NCBI GenBank assembly: GCA_905250885.1
Contig: CAJNOQ010003305.1
Span: 1-20,709, forward strand
Reading direction: 5' to 3'
DNA from: Didymodactylos carnosus
Taxonomy: Eukaryota > Rotifera > Eurotatoria > Philodinida > Philodinidae
Length of the DNA stretch: 20,709 bases
The translations under genes were made by a program, and so were the position numbers. The notes below the pieces were generated by a model that was not told where the DNA came from, ran no database searches, and saw only the letters and a program-made list of their open reading frames with translations. Shown here piece by piece: positions 1 to 9,261 of the stretch; the first letter of the stretch is position 1, and the number at the start of each line of letters is the position of its first letter.

Positions 1-225
1 ATTTTGCAAACTATATGACCTGATAGAGCAAACTATTCTGAGGCAAATAAGACATCTTCAGGCTGTCTATAAGCCTTTGTCATGCCAGTGCAGTCGATTT
101 ACGAACGGCTAAAGAGGGCGTGAAAAATACCACAACATTCCTGTCACAAAGCCTTATAGACAGCCTGGAGATGCCTTATTTGCCTCAGAATTGTTTGCTC
201 TATCAGGTCATATAGTTTGCAAAAT
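1..225. repeat. Fold-back (inverted-repeat) element, left edge at window start
   Basis: Bases 1-84 and about 143-225 are near-perfect inverted copies: the left arm opens ATTTTGCAAACTATATGACC and the right arm closes with its reverse complement. The spacer is about 58 bp. There is no coding capacity, so this is a MITE-like hairpin or a fold-back element. Base 1 lies inside or at the edge of the left arm, so the true left end and any target-site duplication cannot be seen. Confidence 0.85.
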
Positions 226-439
226 TTTCTGACCAAAAAATCAAGGGCTTGGTTTCTGACGGTAAGGTTTTCCAGAAACCCTATTATCAACTTTTCTCAT
301 GAAACGGCAATATGCACCTCATCTGATAGAAAAAGCTTTGGGCTATCCAGAACAGTATTCAGATTGGTTCCAACTTTTACCGAAAAATAAAAAACAAAGG
401 AGTTCTTGTGATTCTGACACACTGTACTGCATAGATAAC
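226..439. other. Unassigned AT-rich sequence
   Basis: No supported gene. A small stem, GGTTTCTG (251-258) with CAGAAACC (273-280), is present. A 67-codon open frame starts at 299, but its last third runs through a diverged copy of the 175-bp repeat (see 440-610), so it is not treated as a gene. Confidence 0.5.
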
Positions 440-610
440 ACCAAAACGCTTCTCTTCGATATTGCTAATGACTGCTCTCAACTATCTAGATATTCTGACT
501 AGCTCACTTTGTAGAGAATTTAAAGAGCTATCACATGGTATGCTTTTGAAAAACATACAATTTTTTATTACAGCAGAGAAATGGCTAAGGATGTGTTCAA
601 AGCACTAAGA
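440..610 (-). repeat. Solitary diverged copy of the ~175-bp repeat unit
   Basis: Read on the minus strand, this stretch resembles the units tandemly arrayed at 17792-18655. The clearest block is plus-strand 492-534 (GATATTCTGACTAGCTCAC, then TTTGTAGAGAATTTAAAGAG and CTATCA). It matches the reverse complement of units 1 and 4, including GATATTCTGACTAG, TTTGTAGAGAATTT and GAGCTATC. Weaker similarity continues on both sides over roughly one unit length. The unit is therefore dispersed as well as tandem. The ends are approximate. Confidence 0.65.
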
Positions 611-679
611 TAGACGAAAATTATGACATCGGCCAAGTATTCTGATTATTGACCCTTGTTGGCATATTTTTCGAATGAC

Positions 680-794
680 TTTAGCGTTCTTTTGGAAAGG
701 ATTTTTGTTGTTTAAGACGATTTTTTTCTGAACGTATTCCAGACAGGAACCCGTTTTCTTTTGGAAAAGAAACGCGTTTTAAAAGAACGCTAAA
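680..794. repeat. Short inverted repeat, 14-bp perfect arms
   Basis: TTTAGCGTTCTTTT at 680-693 is exactly reverse-complemented at 781-794. The roughly 87-bp interior has more internal partial symmetry (CTTTTGG and CCAGA patches). The motif AAAAGAACGC recurs in the fold-back near 3249-3382, so both may belong to one small element family. Confidence 0.6.
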
Positions 795-1244
795 AGCATC
801 TCCAAGACGCGTTCAATTTTTTCAAGAACGAATTCTTGGCTGCTCCTTTTTATGAATATTTTATCATGTGTAATGTGATATTTCACATTGTTTCCAGATT
901 TTCTTAGAATACAGTAGCAAAATACTTAGATAAACACAAAATTTGTTGTTGTTTTTGGTCCTTTTTTGATTTTCTGGCTATTTCTGCAAAACGTTAGAAA
1001 CCTATTGAGCACAAATTCTGAAAGAGCAAACATCTTTACACATCCCTAATGTGTTTCTAGAATTTTAAACAGTATTCTGATAGTGAGGGTATGCTAGAGC
1101 CGTGTAGTACCAACAGTAAAAATTGATTTTCTTCAAATTATTATTTTTTTGCATTCTAAAGCTCATATTCGTGGTCAGCGTAATATATCAACACAATATC
1201 GCCAACTAGTCATCAGCTGGGAATGTCAAGAGCCTATTACTATC
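795..1244. other. Intergenic sequence downstream of the minus-strand gene
   Basis: No gene seen. This should hold the 3' UTR and polyadenylation site of the minus-strand gene ending at 1245. No unambiguous minus-strand AATAAA is evident; an A-rich AAAAAAATAATAATTT stretch (minus strand, near 1140) is the nearest candidate. Confidence 0.4.
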
Positions 1245-2748
1245 TCAAATTCGAGCTAAGACGATCCTTTTCAGAATTATTCCAATGCGTGCAGCATCGC
1301 AATCTAGCTCACCCGGCGCTGTTGTTGTGGAGGATGAACTCTGAGTACTAGCCGTTATTAGTTGAGAAACTGTTCTGGTCGTGATGGAGGTGGTGGTAGC
1401 GGAACTAGTTGTAGCCGTCACTGCTGCAAAATCTAAAACAACACATAATAATAAAAAATATTTTTCCTACAAGCCAGATTTAATAGCTGCCTTTACAATC
1501 TTTTTCGATTAATTTAATAAATTTCTCATATTCAATATCAGTTGACACTTCAGACTGCCGTTTAATTTGCTTTCGATCACTGCCTATGTATTCAAATGCT
1601 ACCGTATCAAAGGTTTGTATAATGATAGCCAGCGTATTTCTTGGATTAAAAAATCGATAAATTTGATTTAGACCTGGTTTAAAGTATAGCACTTCATTTT
1701 CTTCACATAATCGTGCTAAAAAGGGTTTCTGCTGCGGATTGGCGCTGATATACGGATGAAATTCGATCATAACTGGATTAGAAAGAATACGTATAATACC
1801 GTGTGTGTTGAATGAATGTTGAATGACTGTCGATTTATGATTTGGTGGCCAAATTTCCAAAAATGTCAAATTTCCGATCCTAATTCGAATAGATGTTGAA
1901 TTTACTCCTCTTGTAAGAGCATTAGCTTTTGTCTGTAATGTCGTATAACACCATCCAGGTGGTTCACGACAACTGCTTTCAATCGCAGCAATCGTGAAAT
2001 GTGGATGCTTCGGATTAGATAGTTTAAAACCCACAACAGTTTTATACAATCGTTGATTTGGTTTATCCAAATCTTCAACTGCTATCATGATTTTATTAGA
2101 ATCAGTCGCTTGTTGATCATCTATCATTTCTTCTGTGGAAACAAGTATCGGTGAGTTACCTTCCACAGGACGCTTATATATTTGATGACATAAATTAAGT
2201 TCTTCACCACTTTCATCTTCATCTTTATCAAATAGGAACTTTGAATATGAAAATTTTAATTTCGTTAAATATTGTTTGTCATCATTATCCCTCATATGAA
2301 CACTAAACAATGTACATTCATTTCTCATTTCACCTTGACCATATTTTACCAAGAAATTCTTAAAATCTATGCTGAGCCAATACTTGTATCGACTTGGTTG
2401 TACTATTTGTAAAATACTATCACGGGCCATACTTTCCTTTAATAATGTTTGACGACCGTTAACAAGCTTTTGGAGAGTAAGCTTTTCATCATCAATAGAT
2501 AGCATAATCCAATATTGATTTTTCTTATGCCCAAACTTCCTTTTATTTGTTAATAATAGGTGAAATGGCACAGAGTGATGTGCTTGTACAATTTCTAATG
2601 TTATTCCCTGACCTTTTGTTGTTGTTGCTGTAGTTATTGGATGCATGCAACTATCTGCTTCCCAAAACGCAGTGGTGAATAGATTATTATCACCGTCAAT
2701 TGTGGAAATATGGAGGACAAAGAAAACTACTAGGCTTATAGAATACAT
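1245..2748 (-). CDS. Predicted secreted protein, two exons, 479 aa; possible FAMeT-like domain
   Basis: Exon 1 is 2748-1497 (417 codons plus 1 nt), the intron is 1496-1433 (64 bp, GTAAAG...TTTTAG), and exon 2 is 1432-1245 with stop TGA. The exons sum to 1440 nt. Without splicing the frame ends after 422 codons at 1480. The splice is inferred because exon 2 is open and in phase. Alternative acceptors TTTTGCAG and CAGCAG a few bases on also keep the frame. Residues 1-19 are a typical signal peptide (MYSISLVVFFVLHISTIDG). Residues 48-146 alternate hydrophobic strands with a YKYWLSIDF...VKYGQGE motif that resembles the farnesoic acid O-methyltransferase-like fold (PF12248). That assignment is weak. 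Residues 170-182 are acidic, N-glycosylation sequons are at N283 and N293, and Cys residues are scattered. Exon 2 adds a Ser/Thr-rich, mucin-like stretch of about 45 residues and a short DCDAARIG tail. The start is the first ATG before the signal peptide. The protein is probably extracellular; its function is not recognised. Confidence 0.75.
1433..1496 (-). other. Predicted 64-bp intron
   Basis: The donor is GATT|GTAAAG on the minus strand. The acceptor is TTTTAG, preceded by a T-rich run (ATTTTTTATTATTATGTGTTG). Splicing joins T of a split codon to AT, giving Tyr, and continues into the Ser/Thr-rich exon. The intron contains in-frame TAA and TAG stops, so retention would give the shorter 422-residue form. 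Confidence 0.65.
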
Positions 2749-3043
2749 GGTTTTCTCTCATAAGGACATACTAACTTTTCCAACCAGAATAAGTAAAAAG
2801 AGGAAAGTATCGTGTAAGAGACGAGTGTTTTTTATGTTCTACTGACAGATAAAATATGGGAAATATATAAACATACCATCTATTCATGTCGTTGATGGAG
2901 AGAAAAGGTTTTGTTTCACCAACTATTAGTGTTTATTAATGCTCTTTCGCAATAACGTTTTCTTTAACTGAATACCAATGACGACATTAGTAGAGCACAT
3001 CATACTATTTTTTTCTGTCAGATACCATCGAAGAATTATTTGT
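2252..3043 (-). repeat. 792-bp direct repeat, copy A (5' gene half plus upstream region)
   Basis: This matches 8470-9261 at a constant offset of 6218 bp. I found no differences in the stretches compared, including non-coding sequence. It covers codons 1 to about 166 of the gene plus 295 bp upstream. Identity stops abruptly at both ends (left AATTTTAATTTCG, right GAATTATTTGT). This indicates a very recent duplication, gene conversion, or a haplotype or assembly artefact. Confidence 0.95.
2749..2868 (-). promoter_or_regulatory. Presumed 5' UTR and promoter of the minus-strand gene
   Basis: On the minus strand a TATATATTT box lies at about 2868-2858, about 115 bp upstream of the ATG at 2748. 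The same 120 bp occurs identically upstream of the truncated copy (8967-9086). A diverged inverted copy is at 3078-3177. The promoter role is inferred from position and the TATA-like motif only. Confidence 0.35.
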
Positions 3044-3177
3044 TCTCATCACAAAGAAAACCCATGACTTGTTTTTGATATATTTCCCATATTTTATCTG
3101 TCAGTAGAACATGAAAAACACTCGTCTCTTACACGATACTTTCCTCTCGTTATTTATTCTGGTTGGAAAGTTAGTAT
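2768..3177. repeat. Inverted repeat with ~100-bp arms flanking the gene promoter
   Basis: Arm 2768-2868 (the gene's upstream region) is repeated in inverse at 3078-3177 with a few substitutions and one or two indels. The spacer is 209 bp. The left arm belongs to the 792-bp direct repeat and the right arm does not, so near 8986-9086 only one arm was copied. Confidence 0.85.
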
Positions 3178-3248
3178 CGTTTTATAAGAGACATATATCA
3201 TTAACAAACGGAAAATGCCCTATACCTACCTCTTTTGAACTGTTCAGA

Positions 3249-3390
3249 CGCGTTCTTAAAAGAACGCGATCCCTATTGAACGCATTCCTAAGAATGGGTT
3301 CTTATCTGTTAGAAACGCTCTCAATGACAACTAGTTTGTGTTGAGAGGGACAGCGTTCATCTTATCAGGAATGCGTTCGAACGCTTTCTT
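3249..3390. repeat. Small fold-back region with a GAACGC palindrome
   Basis: 3249-3268 is a palindrome (CGCGTTCTT, AA, AAGAACGCG). Then GAACGCATTCCT and ...AACGCTCTCAA (about 3279-3330) pair imperfectly with TTGAGAGG...AGGAATGCGTTC (about 3342-3376). There is no coding potential. It is MITE-like and shares the GTTCTT/AAGAAC motif with 680-794. Confidence 0.55.
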
Positions 3391-4920
3391 GACCATTATT
3401 TTTTATAAACTGTTTTACATGATAGGTACAATTTGTCATGCTCTATCCACAAAGCTTGTCAAAAGAGAAAAAATAGCTGTAGGCATCCGTCAAAAACGAT
3501 TTAAGTGCATATTTAGTGTTTATCTATTCTCCCGTGGTCTATTGCTGAGGTTCACAGGGTGCTGAAACCATGTACCGTAGTATTCACTCTATGACCAACT
3601 TATGCAGCTGGTCCTAGGGAATACCGCAGGATTCAAAAACTACAGAAGATTAAGTTCTAAAGACGTAAAAACGGTCGGCTTATACCCTTTGATTCAAAAT
3701 CTTTTGGTTTTCCATTTTACTTTTTTTTATCAATCAAACCGTGCTTACTCGTCCACACTGTTTTTTTCGCACTAATTAACTGAGCCAACTGTAAAAAGAG
3801 GCTATAATTCGCGGCAATAATAAGAGTACTGACCAAAACTGAATGCCGTGACCTACTAACTCAAACAATCGAGTACTATAAACAAACTCATAAAAAACAT
3901 TGAATAAAGAATTTTTATCCAGTTTATGGTGATTTATTTCATATCAGACGACATTTATTTTCATTATTTTCTAAAAAGATGAGTTATTGTATAGGTGAAA
4001 AGAGACGAATGATTATTCGTGCGAACCACTTAGTCCTTGTTTCCCTAGCATACTTGTATGAAGTACCACAGTATGACAGGCAGTCGGATTAAGTTGGTTG
4101 TCAACATGTTAAGAATTTGAAATGTGCCCCCCAGTGAGGGTCACATCACGCGCATAGCCCCTGATTGATTGAATTTTTAGAATGTGGAATCATTGTCGAG
4201 TGAGTCGTGAACCATATTCATATTTTGGATGAAAAAAGTTCTTTCATTTTATTCGGCTGCTATAATTTTCAAAATCTGTTTAGAAAGTTTTTCTTGATTA
4301 GTTCGTCTGCTATACTATTTTTATTATCACTTACTTTCAGACCAAAGAGTAATACAAAATTTAAACTTTTATCTACATTTCGGTCTGTAGTGTAAAACGT
4401 TGTGTGCAAATCTGACCTGACTCGACAAAACCTTCTTGCTATGGCGGTGAGCATCGAAGACGGCGAAGTGTACGGTTATGCAAAATGTGAACATAAGTCA
4501 TCACCAAACTCGATGATAGCTTGTCGTTCCAGGTAACACCAACAAAGTATGCAATGGCTGCCCCGTTTCTCTTCTTTACGTTAAACGATCAGGATTTCGA
4601 TTTACTTAAGGATTTGCTATAGATCTTGGTATGATATTTAGCTAATAACTGTTACACATCCACCGGAGAACAACGTTTTCTTCGAAGAGGTATTTATCTT
4701 TCATGTGGTAACCATAAAAAGCTGAAATAAATATCGGGATTTTGGACCAATACGGACATGCAATAGCTGCAACTTCAGCAATGTAGGACAGTGTAACATA
4801 TGCTAACATTGTTTTAAAAATAAATCAGCTAATGTAATACGTAAGCTGTCGTACATACCACTCATTGGCATGCCGTTTTCTGTGACCGATGCTGTTTTGA
4901 CATGCGGCAGAGCAGCCCGA
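3391..4920. other. Intergenic sequence, no supported gene
   Basis: No feature is recognised with confidence. Open frames are short and overlap on both strands. One plus-strand frame from about 4393, with an ATG at 4441 (MAVSIEDGEVYGYAKCEH...), stays open to 4532 and meets an AG|GTAACA donor-like site. This could be a short first exon, but no partner exon was found. Confidence 0.4.
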
Positions 4921-5133
4921 TCAAGTGGACGTAGCTGTGACCACTGTTTGTGCGACAGTCGATGTTGCCGCTGCACTATTTCTGGTTGGTACTTTATTTA
5001 CAGCTGTGTCTAAAGCTGTTGTATCAACAGGAAGATACTGTGGAAGATAAGTGAAAGAATTTGACACATCTTTTAATGTTTTGAATCTTAGGGCTATTTT
5101 TGAAATATCTTTTCCGCACGGGTGGGTAAACAT
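4921..5133 (-). CDS. Small Thr/Ala/Ser-rich open frame, doubtful
   Basis: This is a 70-codon frame starting MFTHPCGKDISKIALRF and ending in a low-complexity tail (SAAATSTVAQTVVTATST). The tail is compositionally like the second exon of the 1245-2748 gene, but no real alignment could be made. It has no signal peptide and no clear splice signals. Part of it (5038-5065) recurs in inverse at 6378-6405. It may be an exon remnant or chance. Confidence 0.2.
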   Translation of the reverse strand: MFTHPCGKDISKIALRFKTLKDVSNSFTYLPQYLPVDTTALDTAVNKVPTRNSAAATSTVAQTVVTATST

Positions 5134-6406
5134 TTTTTGTATATCTTTGCGTTAGCACTTAGTTACTGTATACGGGTATTAAAAGAGAAATTTAAACTTT
5201 TTAAGTTCACAGGAAGAAACGGGTTTCGGAACATTAAAACCGGCTTTCCACTCCATAAAAAGGGAGAGTAGCCGTTGGTCGAAAGACTATTGTCGAATGT
5301 CGAAAAACTTTTCGTCGAACAGCGTGTTGGTCGAAAAAACCTTTTGTCAAGAAGTATTTCATCGAACGATAAATTTGCCGAATCGACAAATTGTCGTTTC
5401 GACGAATTTGCGTTCTGAGTGGGCAGTGTATCACTATTATGTAGACTTTTGTAGAAGATAAGAGTAGAGTATAGTTGCGTTGCAAGTATAGCAATTATTA
5501 GCATATTTGCGTTGTAACTATACTTACGATGTAAGTCAACTCGTGGACCTCGGGTATATAGAAACAAGTAATTTTCCTGTGTAATAAACATTCTCATAAA
5601 CTTCCCGATTATTCAACTCTTCGAAGATACTATCGTTGTTGTTTTTTTCACGTATCTTCATTCGGTTCAGCAGTACCGTTTGTGTACTAGAACTAGAATG
5701 GCAACGTCAAATATATCTGAACCTTCGTCAGAATCTCTTGGTACACCGCGATATATCGGTTCTATTACTAAACAAAACTGACATTGACATTTTCTCGCTT
5801 TTTCTTGTTGTGTTAGTGAAAAAGGGAGTAATACTAGAAAGCTGATAAAATGAAAATTTCAGAAGTTTTAACTCATAGCTGAAATTTCAACAGGAGTTGA
5901 CTTGCATCGTAAGTATAGTTACAACGCAATTATGCTGATAATTGTTATACTTGCAACGCAACGGTACTCTACTCTTATCTTCTACAAAAGTCTACGTAAT
6001 AGTGATACACTGCCTACACAGAACGCAAATTCGTCAAAACGACAATTTGTAGAAAACAAATTCGTCGAAAGATAATTTGCCGATTCGGCAAATTTAGCTT
6101 TCGATGAAATGCTGTTCGGCAAACAGTATTCGACAAAACGTTTTTTCGACCAACACGCTGTTCGACGAAAAGTTTTTCGGCATTCGACTAATTGTCTGTT
6201 CGACCAACGGCACCCAACTCATAAAAAACACTTTTGATCCAAAACCAACGTCATATTCGTGCTCACCGACCAAAACCGCGTTTAGAGATGTGTCACTCGA
6301 AGTCTAACAAAAATTCTGTTTGGCAACACCTTTAGGCGTTATTTGTATGAAAAAAACGTTTTGCTAGACTTCGAGAGGCAAATTCTTTCACTTATCTTCC
6401 ACACTA
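5038..6406. repeat. Outer 28-bp inverted repeat around the fold-back
   Basis: TGTGGAAGATAAGTGAAAGA at about 5039-5058, running on into ATTTG, is reverse-complemented at about 6378-6405. The sequence between these and the main arms does not match. These may be older termini of a larger element or an inverted duplication of the host flank. Confidence 0.65.
5271..6211. mobile_element. Large fold-back element, ~270-320-bp arms
   Basis: The left arm (5271-5542) and right arm (5894-6211) are inverted copies with indels. Landmarks are GCCGTTGGTC/GACCAACGGC at the outer ends and ACGATGTAAGTCAACTC with GAGTTGACTTGCATCGT inside. The outer halves of the arms are packed with TTCGACGAA/TTCGTCGAA and GCCGAATCGGC-like sub-palindromes. 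The spacer is about 350 bp without a convincing gene. No transposase is present, so the element is non-autonomous. No target-site duplication was recognised. Confidence 0.8.
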
Positions 6407-6727
6407 TATGAATCCACACCTTTATGAATCTGGTATATAGTGAGCAATGGGTAAACAAATTGTACAAATCAGAGCGAGTGTTTTATCAATGGATCAATAT
6501 AATTGATCGTAAACGACAAACCACAGATGACAGGCTGCCCAATAGTAAGTTCTTAGGAGTTTAATAAAACTCACGCGCAGCAAACTGCTCTTTATTTATT
6601 GCTTAGGATCTTCAGCCTTCTGCTAGTACTAGCATTTGTAACTTGTCCTTTTGTACTTCTTCTGTCCAGTTTGGTTACGCAAAGCTATCTAGCTGTATCT
6701 TACCGGTGATCATCAATTATACATCTC
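6212..6727. other. Unassigned sequence
   Basis: No gene seen. ACTCGAAGTCTA (about 6297-6308) pairs with TAGACTTCGAG (about 6365-6375), forming a small stem inside the right flank of the fold-back. No other feature was recognised. Confidence 0.4.
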
Positions 6728-6895
6728 TGGGTCGGATAGAAATCAGAGTTCCGTATGGACTCAAATTTTTGAGTCCAGTCTTAAGTCCAGTCCAGTTCGC
6801 AAAACTAAAAAGTCTAGTCCAGTCCAGTCCGAGTCCATTAGATTGAGTAAATAGTCCAATGGACTTTGCAAACTTCTGTATGCTCTAATCAAAAA

Positions 6896-7860
6896 TAAGT
6901 ATTAAAAATTACATAAAGGTTGGCCCAGAAGTCCTATCTCATTCAGTATTTTCTCAATATCTGAGTCAAGGTTGATCGCCAAGTCTCAATCTTTTTTAAA
7001 AGAAGCATCATTCAGTTCTCTACACAAAACGTATTGAACATTTTCTCATATACTCTAAGAATAAAAAAATATAAAGGAAATACGGGAAAGCTTCAATATC
7101 GATTACTTTCAAACCGAAAAAACAGATTTTCCAATGTCAGTCACTTATTTTTTGCGATCTGAAAAAAGAGAAAATGGCCATTTTGTAGATCTCGAAAAGC
7201 TCTATATTTAAGACTCTTCATAGGCTCAAGCGATCGCAGGAGGGTTTTTTTCTTTTAGGGATTTTGCACCAAATCATCATTTTTTAATCGCAGTTTTGTG
7301 ACACTTAGGCAAATTTGTGTGATTTGGTCCGAATCACATATTATGACTTTAGATCTGATTTATGTCGAAATAAAATGGTTTTTCTGTTTCATCCGAACAG
7401 AGAAAGTCGAATAGCCCCCTTTCGTTTTCTGTGCCAAGGCGAAGAAATCAAACTTTTCCCTCTCTTTTTTACTTTTAGTAAAATCTTTGTTTGTGACAGG
7501 AAAAAAGGTTTGTAGCGAATTTATGATACAAGAAAAGAAAGCTGATATTCTAGAGCACCAGAAAATACATTTCGATTCCACTTTGATGCATAGCACCGTG
7601 TTCAAAATAAATAGTTTTTGGTTGCGCCTTAGGTTTGAAAGTAATTGATAATGAAACTTTCCCGTCTTTCCTCTATATTTTTTTATTCTTATAGTATATA
7701 AAGAAAGGTTCAATATGTTTTGTTTAGAGAACTGAATGAGGTTTCTTTTAAAAGAAAGGATTGAGACTTGGCGATCAAACTTGATCGAAATTTTGAGAAA
7801 ATATTAAATGAGACAGGACTTCTGGGTCACCTTTTATATAGTGTATTTTTAATATTTACT
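6896..7860. mobile_element. Nested fold-back element, ~220-bp arms
   Basis: Arm 6896-7115 and arm 7632-7860 are inverted copies, roughly 80-85% identical by eye. Shared blocks include CCCAGAAGTCCT/AGGACTTCTGGG, GATCGCCAAGTCTCAATC and its complement, and TAAGAATAAAAAAATATA and its complement. The roughly 515-bp interior has no convincing gene. Frames at 7315-7713 are short and partly lie in the arms. Non-autonomous. Confidence 0.8.
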
Positions 7861-8044
7861 CTTCATCTTCGTTTTTAAGCTTTCGAACAGTCTAATTCAT
7901 CATCAGAAAAATGCAGAGCATAAACAGAGAGCTATAAAGAGAGATCCTATTTATACACGAAACTTGTACATATAAACGAACATATGAAATAGTCCGTATG
8001 ACGGGAGTTAAACTAAAAGGAACATACGACGATACTAACAGACA

Positions 8045-8215
8045 AGGGAAAGAAATAACAGAATAAAAGTAAATTGTAAAAAGGACTAGAGAGTGAGAGA
8101 TATGGGTTATTTCATTTTTATTTTAGTTATTTGACTAACACATCCTTGTGGATGTATTTTTAGTACTTCTCGAGTCATTTTTAGAATTTACTTTTATTCT
8201 GTTATTTCTTTTTCT
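8045..8215. repeat. Small fold-back, ~35-bp arms
   Basis: AAGAAATAACAGAATAAAAG followed by TAAATTGTAAAAAGGACT (about 8049-8086) pairs with AGTCATTTTTAGAATTTACT followed by TTTATTCTGTTATTTCTT (about 8174-8211). The loop holds ACATCCTTGTGGATGT, a second small palindrome. MITE-like. Confidence 0.75.
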
Positions 8216-8267
8216 TCTCTATTAGTATTCTAGAATCGCCTTTAACAAAACAAAAACAATCTGTCGT

Positions 8268-8966
8268 TTACCGATTTTTCCTCGATTCAAGTCCATTCAA
8301 AATTTTTCCAGTCCAGACGAGTCCATGGTCTTGAAAGTTTGAGACCAGTTCAGTCCGAGTCCATGAAATCCAAAAAAACCTAAGTCCAGTCCAGTCCACA
8401 TGGACTGGACTGGACTGGACTATGGACACAGTCCAGTCCATACGAAGCTCTGGTAGAAATACGATCACGAATTTTAATTTCGTTAAATATTGTTTGTCAT
8501 CATTATCCCTCATATGAACACTAAACAATGTACATTCATTTCTCATTTCACCTTGACCATATTTTACCAAGAAATTCTTAAAATCTATGCTGAGCCAATA
8601 CTTGTATCGACTTGGTTGTACTATTTGTAAAATACTATCACGGGCCATACTTTCCTTTAATAATGTTTGACGACCGTTAACAAGCTTTTGGAGAGTAAGC
8701 TTTTCATCATCAATAGATAGCATAATCCAATATTGATTTTTCTTATGCCCAAACTTCCTTTTATTTGTTAATAATAGGTGAAATGGCACAGAGTGATGTG
8801 CTTGTACAATTTCTAATGTTATTCCCTGACCTTTTGTTGTTGTTGCTGTAGTTATTGGATGCATGCAACTATCTGCTTCCCAAAACGCAGTGGTGAATAG
8901 ATTATTATCACCGTCAATTGTGGAAATATGGAGGACAAAGAAAACTACTAGGCTTATAGAATACAT
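8268..8966 (-). pseudogene. Truncated second copy of the secreted-protein gene, chimeric 3' end
   Basis: Codons 1-166 match the gene at 2748-1245, including the signal peptide and the YKYWLSIDF...YGQGE region. After LTKLKF the sequence leaves homology at 8470 and the frame runs on for 66 codons through the AGTCC-rich element (tail with VQSSPVHVDWTG and ending ESRKNR). The second half of the protein and the Ser/Thr-rich exon are missing. The upstream region is intact, so it could still be transcribed. A stable functional product seems unlikely, but a short secreted chimera cannot be excluded. Confidence 0.8.
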
Positions 8967-9261
8967 GGTTTTCTCTCATAAGGACATACTAACTTTTCCA
9001 ACCAGAATAAGTAAAAAGAGGAAAGTATCGTGTAAGAGACGAGTGTTTTTTATGTTCTACTGACAGATAAAATATGGGAAATATATAAACATACCATCTA
9101 TTCATGTCGTTGATGGAGAGAAAAGGTTTTGTTTCACCAACTATTAGTGTTTATTAATGCTCTTTCGCAATAACGTTTTCTTTAACTGAATACCAATGAC
9201 GACATTAGTAGAGCACATCATACTATTTTTTTCTGTCAGATACCATCGAAGAATTATTTGT
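8470..9261 (-). repeat. 792-bp direct repeat, copy B
   Basis: Counterpart of 2252-3043. The left boundary abuts the end of the AGTCC-rich element. The right boundary at 9261 is an abrupt switch to unrelated sequence (TGCTTAAGCCC against TTCTCATCAC in copy A). It carries the promoter region and codons 1-166. Confidence 0.95.

Larger units (their letters stand above)
6728..8466. mobile_element. Composite AGTCC-rich element with inverted ends
   Basis: The ends are related inversions: CAGAGTTCCGTATGGACTC at about 6746-6764 against GTCCATACGAAGCTCTG at about 8436-8452. Both ends carry degenerate AGTCC pentamers (6765-6860 and about 8285-8435), mostly AGTCC-oriented on the plus strand, with a TGGACTGGACTGGACTGGAC block at 8401-8420. 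The right end lies within about 20 bp of the break in the duplicated gene copy at 8470. Two smaller fold-backs lie inside. The outer limits are approximate and no transposase was found. Confidence 0.6.

Noticed and set aside
299-502. 67-codon plus-strand open frame
   Set aside because: Its end lies in a diverged copy of the 175-bp repeat. It has no domain, splice site or homologous feature, and the length is expected by chance.
2645-2845. Plus-strand frame repeated at 8863-9063
   Set aside because: Antisense shadow of the minus-strand gene and its 5' region. It is present twice only because the 792-bp segment is duplicated.
3111-3344. Plus-strand frame with a hydrophobic start
   Set aside because: It begins inside the inverted promoter copy and runs into a fold-back. 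No codon bias or partner exon was seen.
5163-5597. 144-codon minus-strand frame
   Set aside because: It lies almost wholly inside the left arm of the fold-back element. Its mate in the right arm is broken, so it is an arm-derived open frame.
7360-7713. 117-codon minus-strand frame
   Set aside because: Low-complexity Lys/Phe-rich translation across the interior and arm of the nested fold-back, with no transposase motifs.
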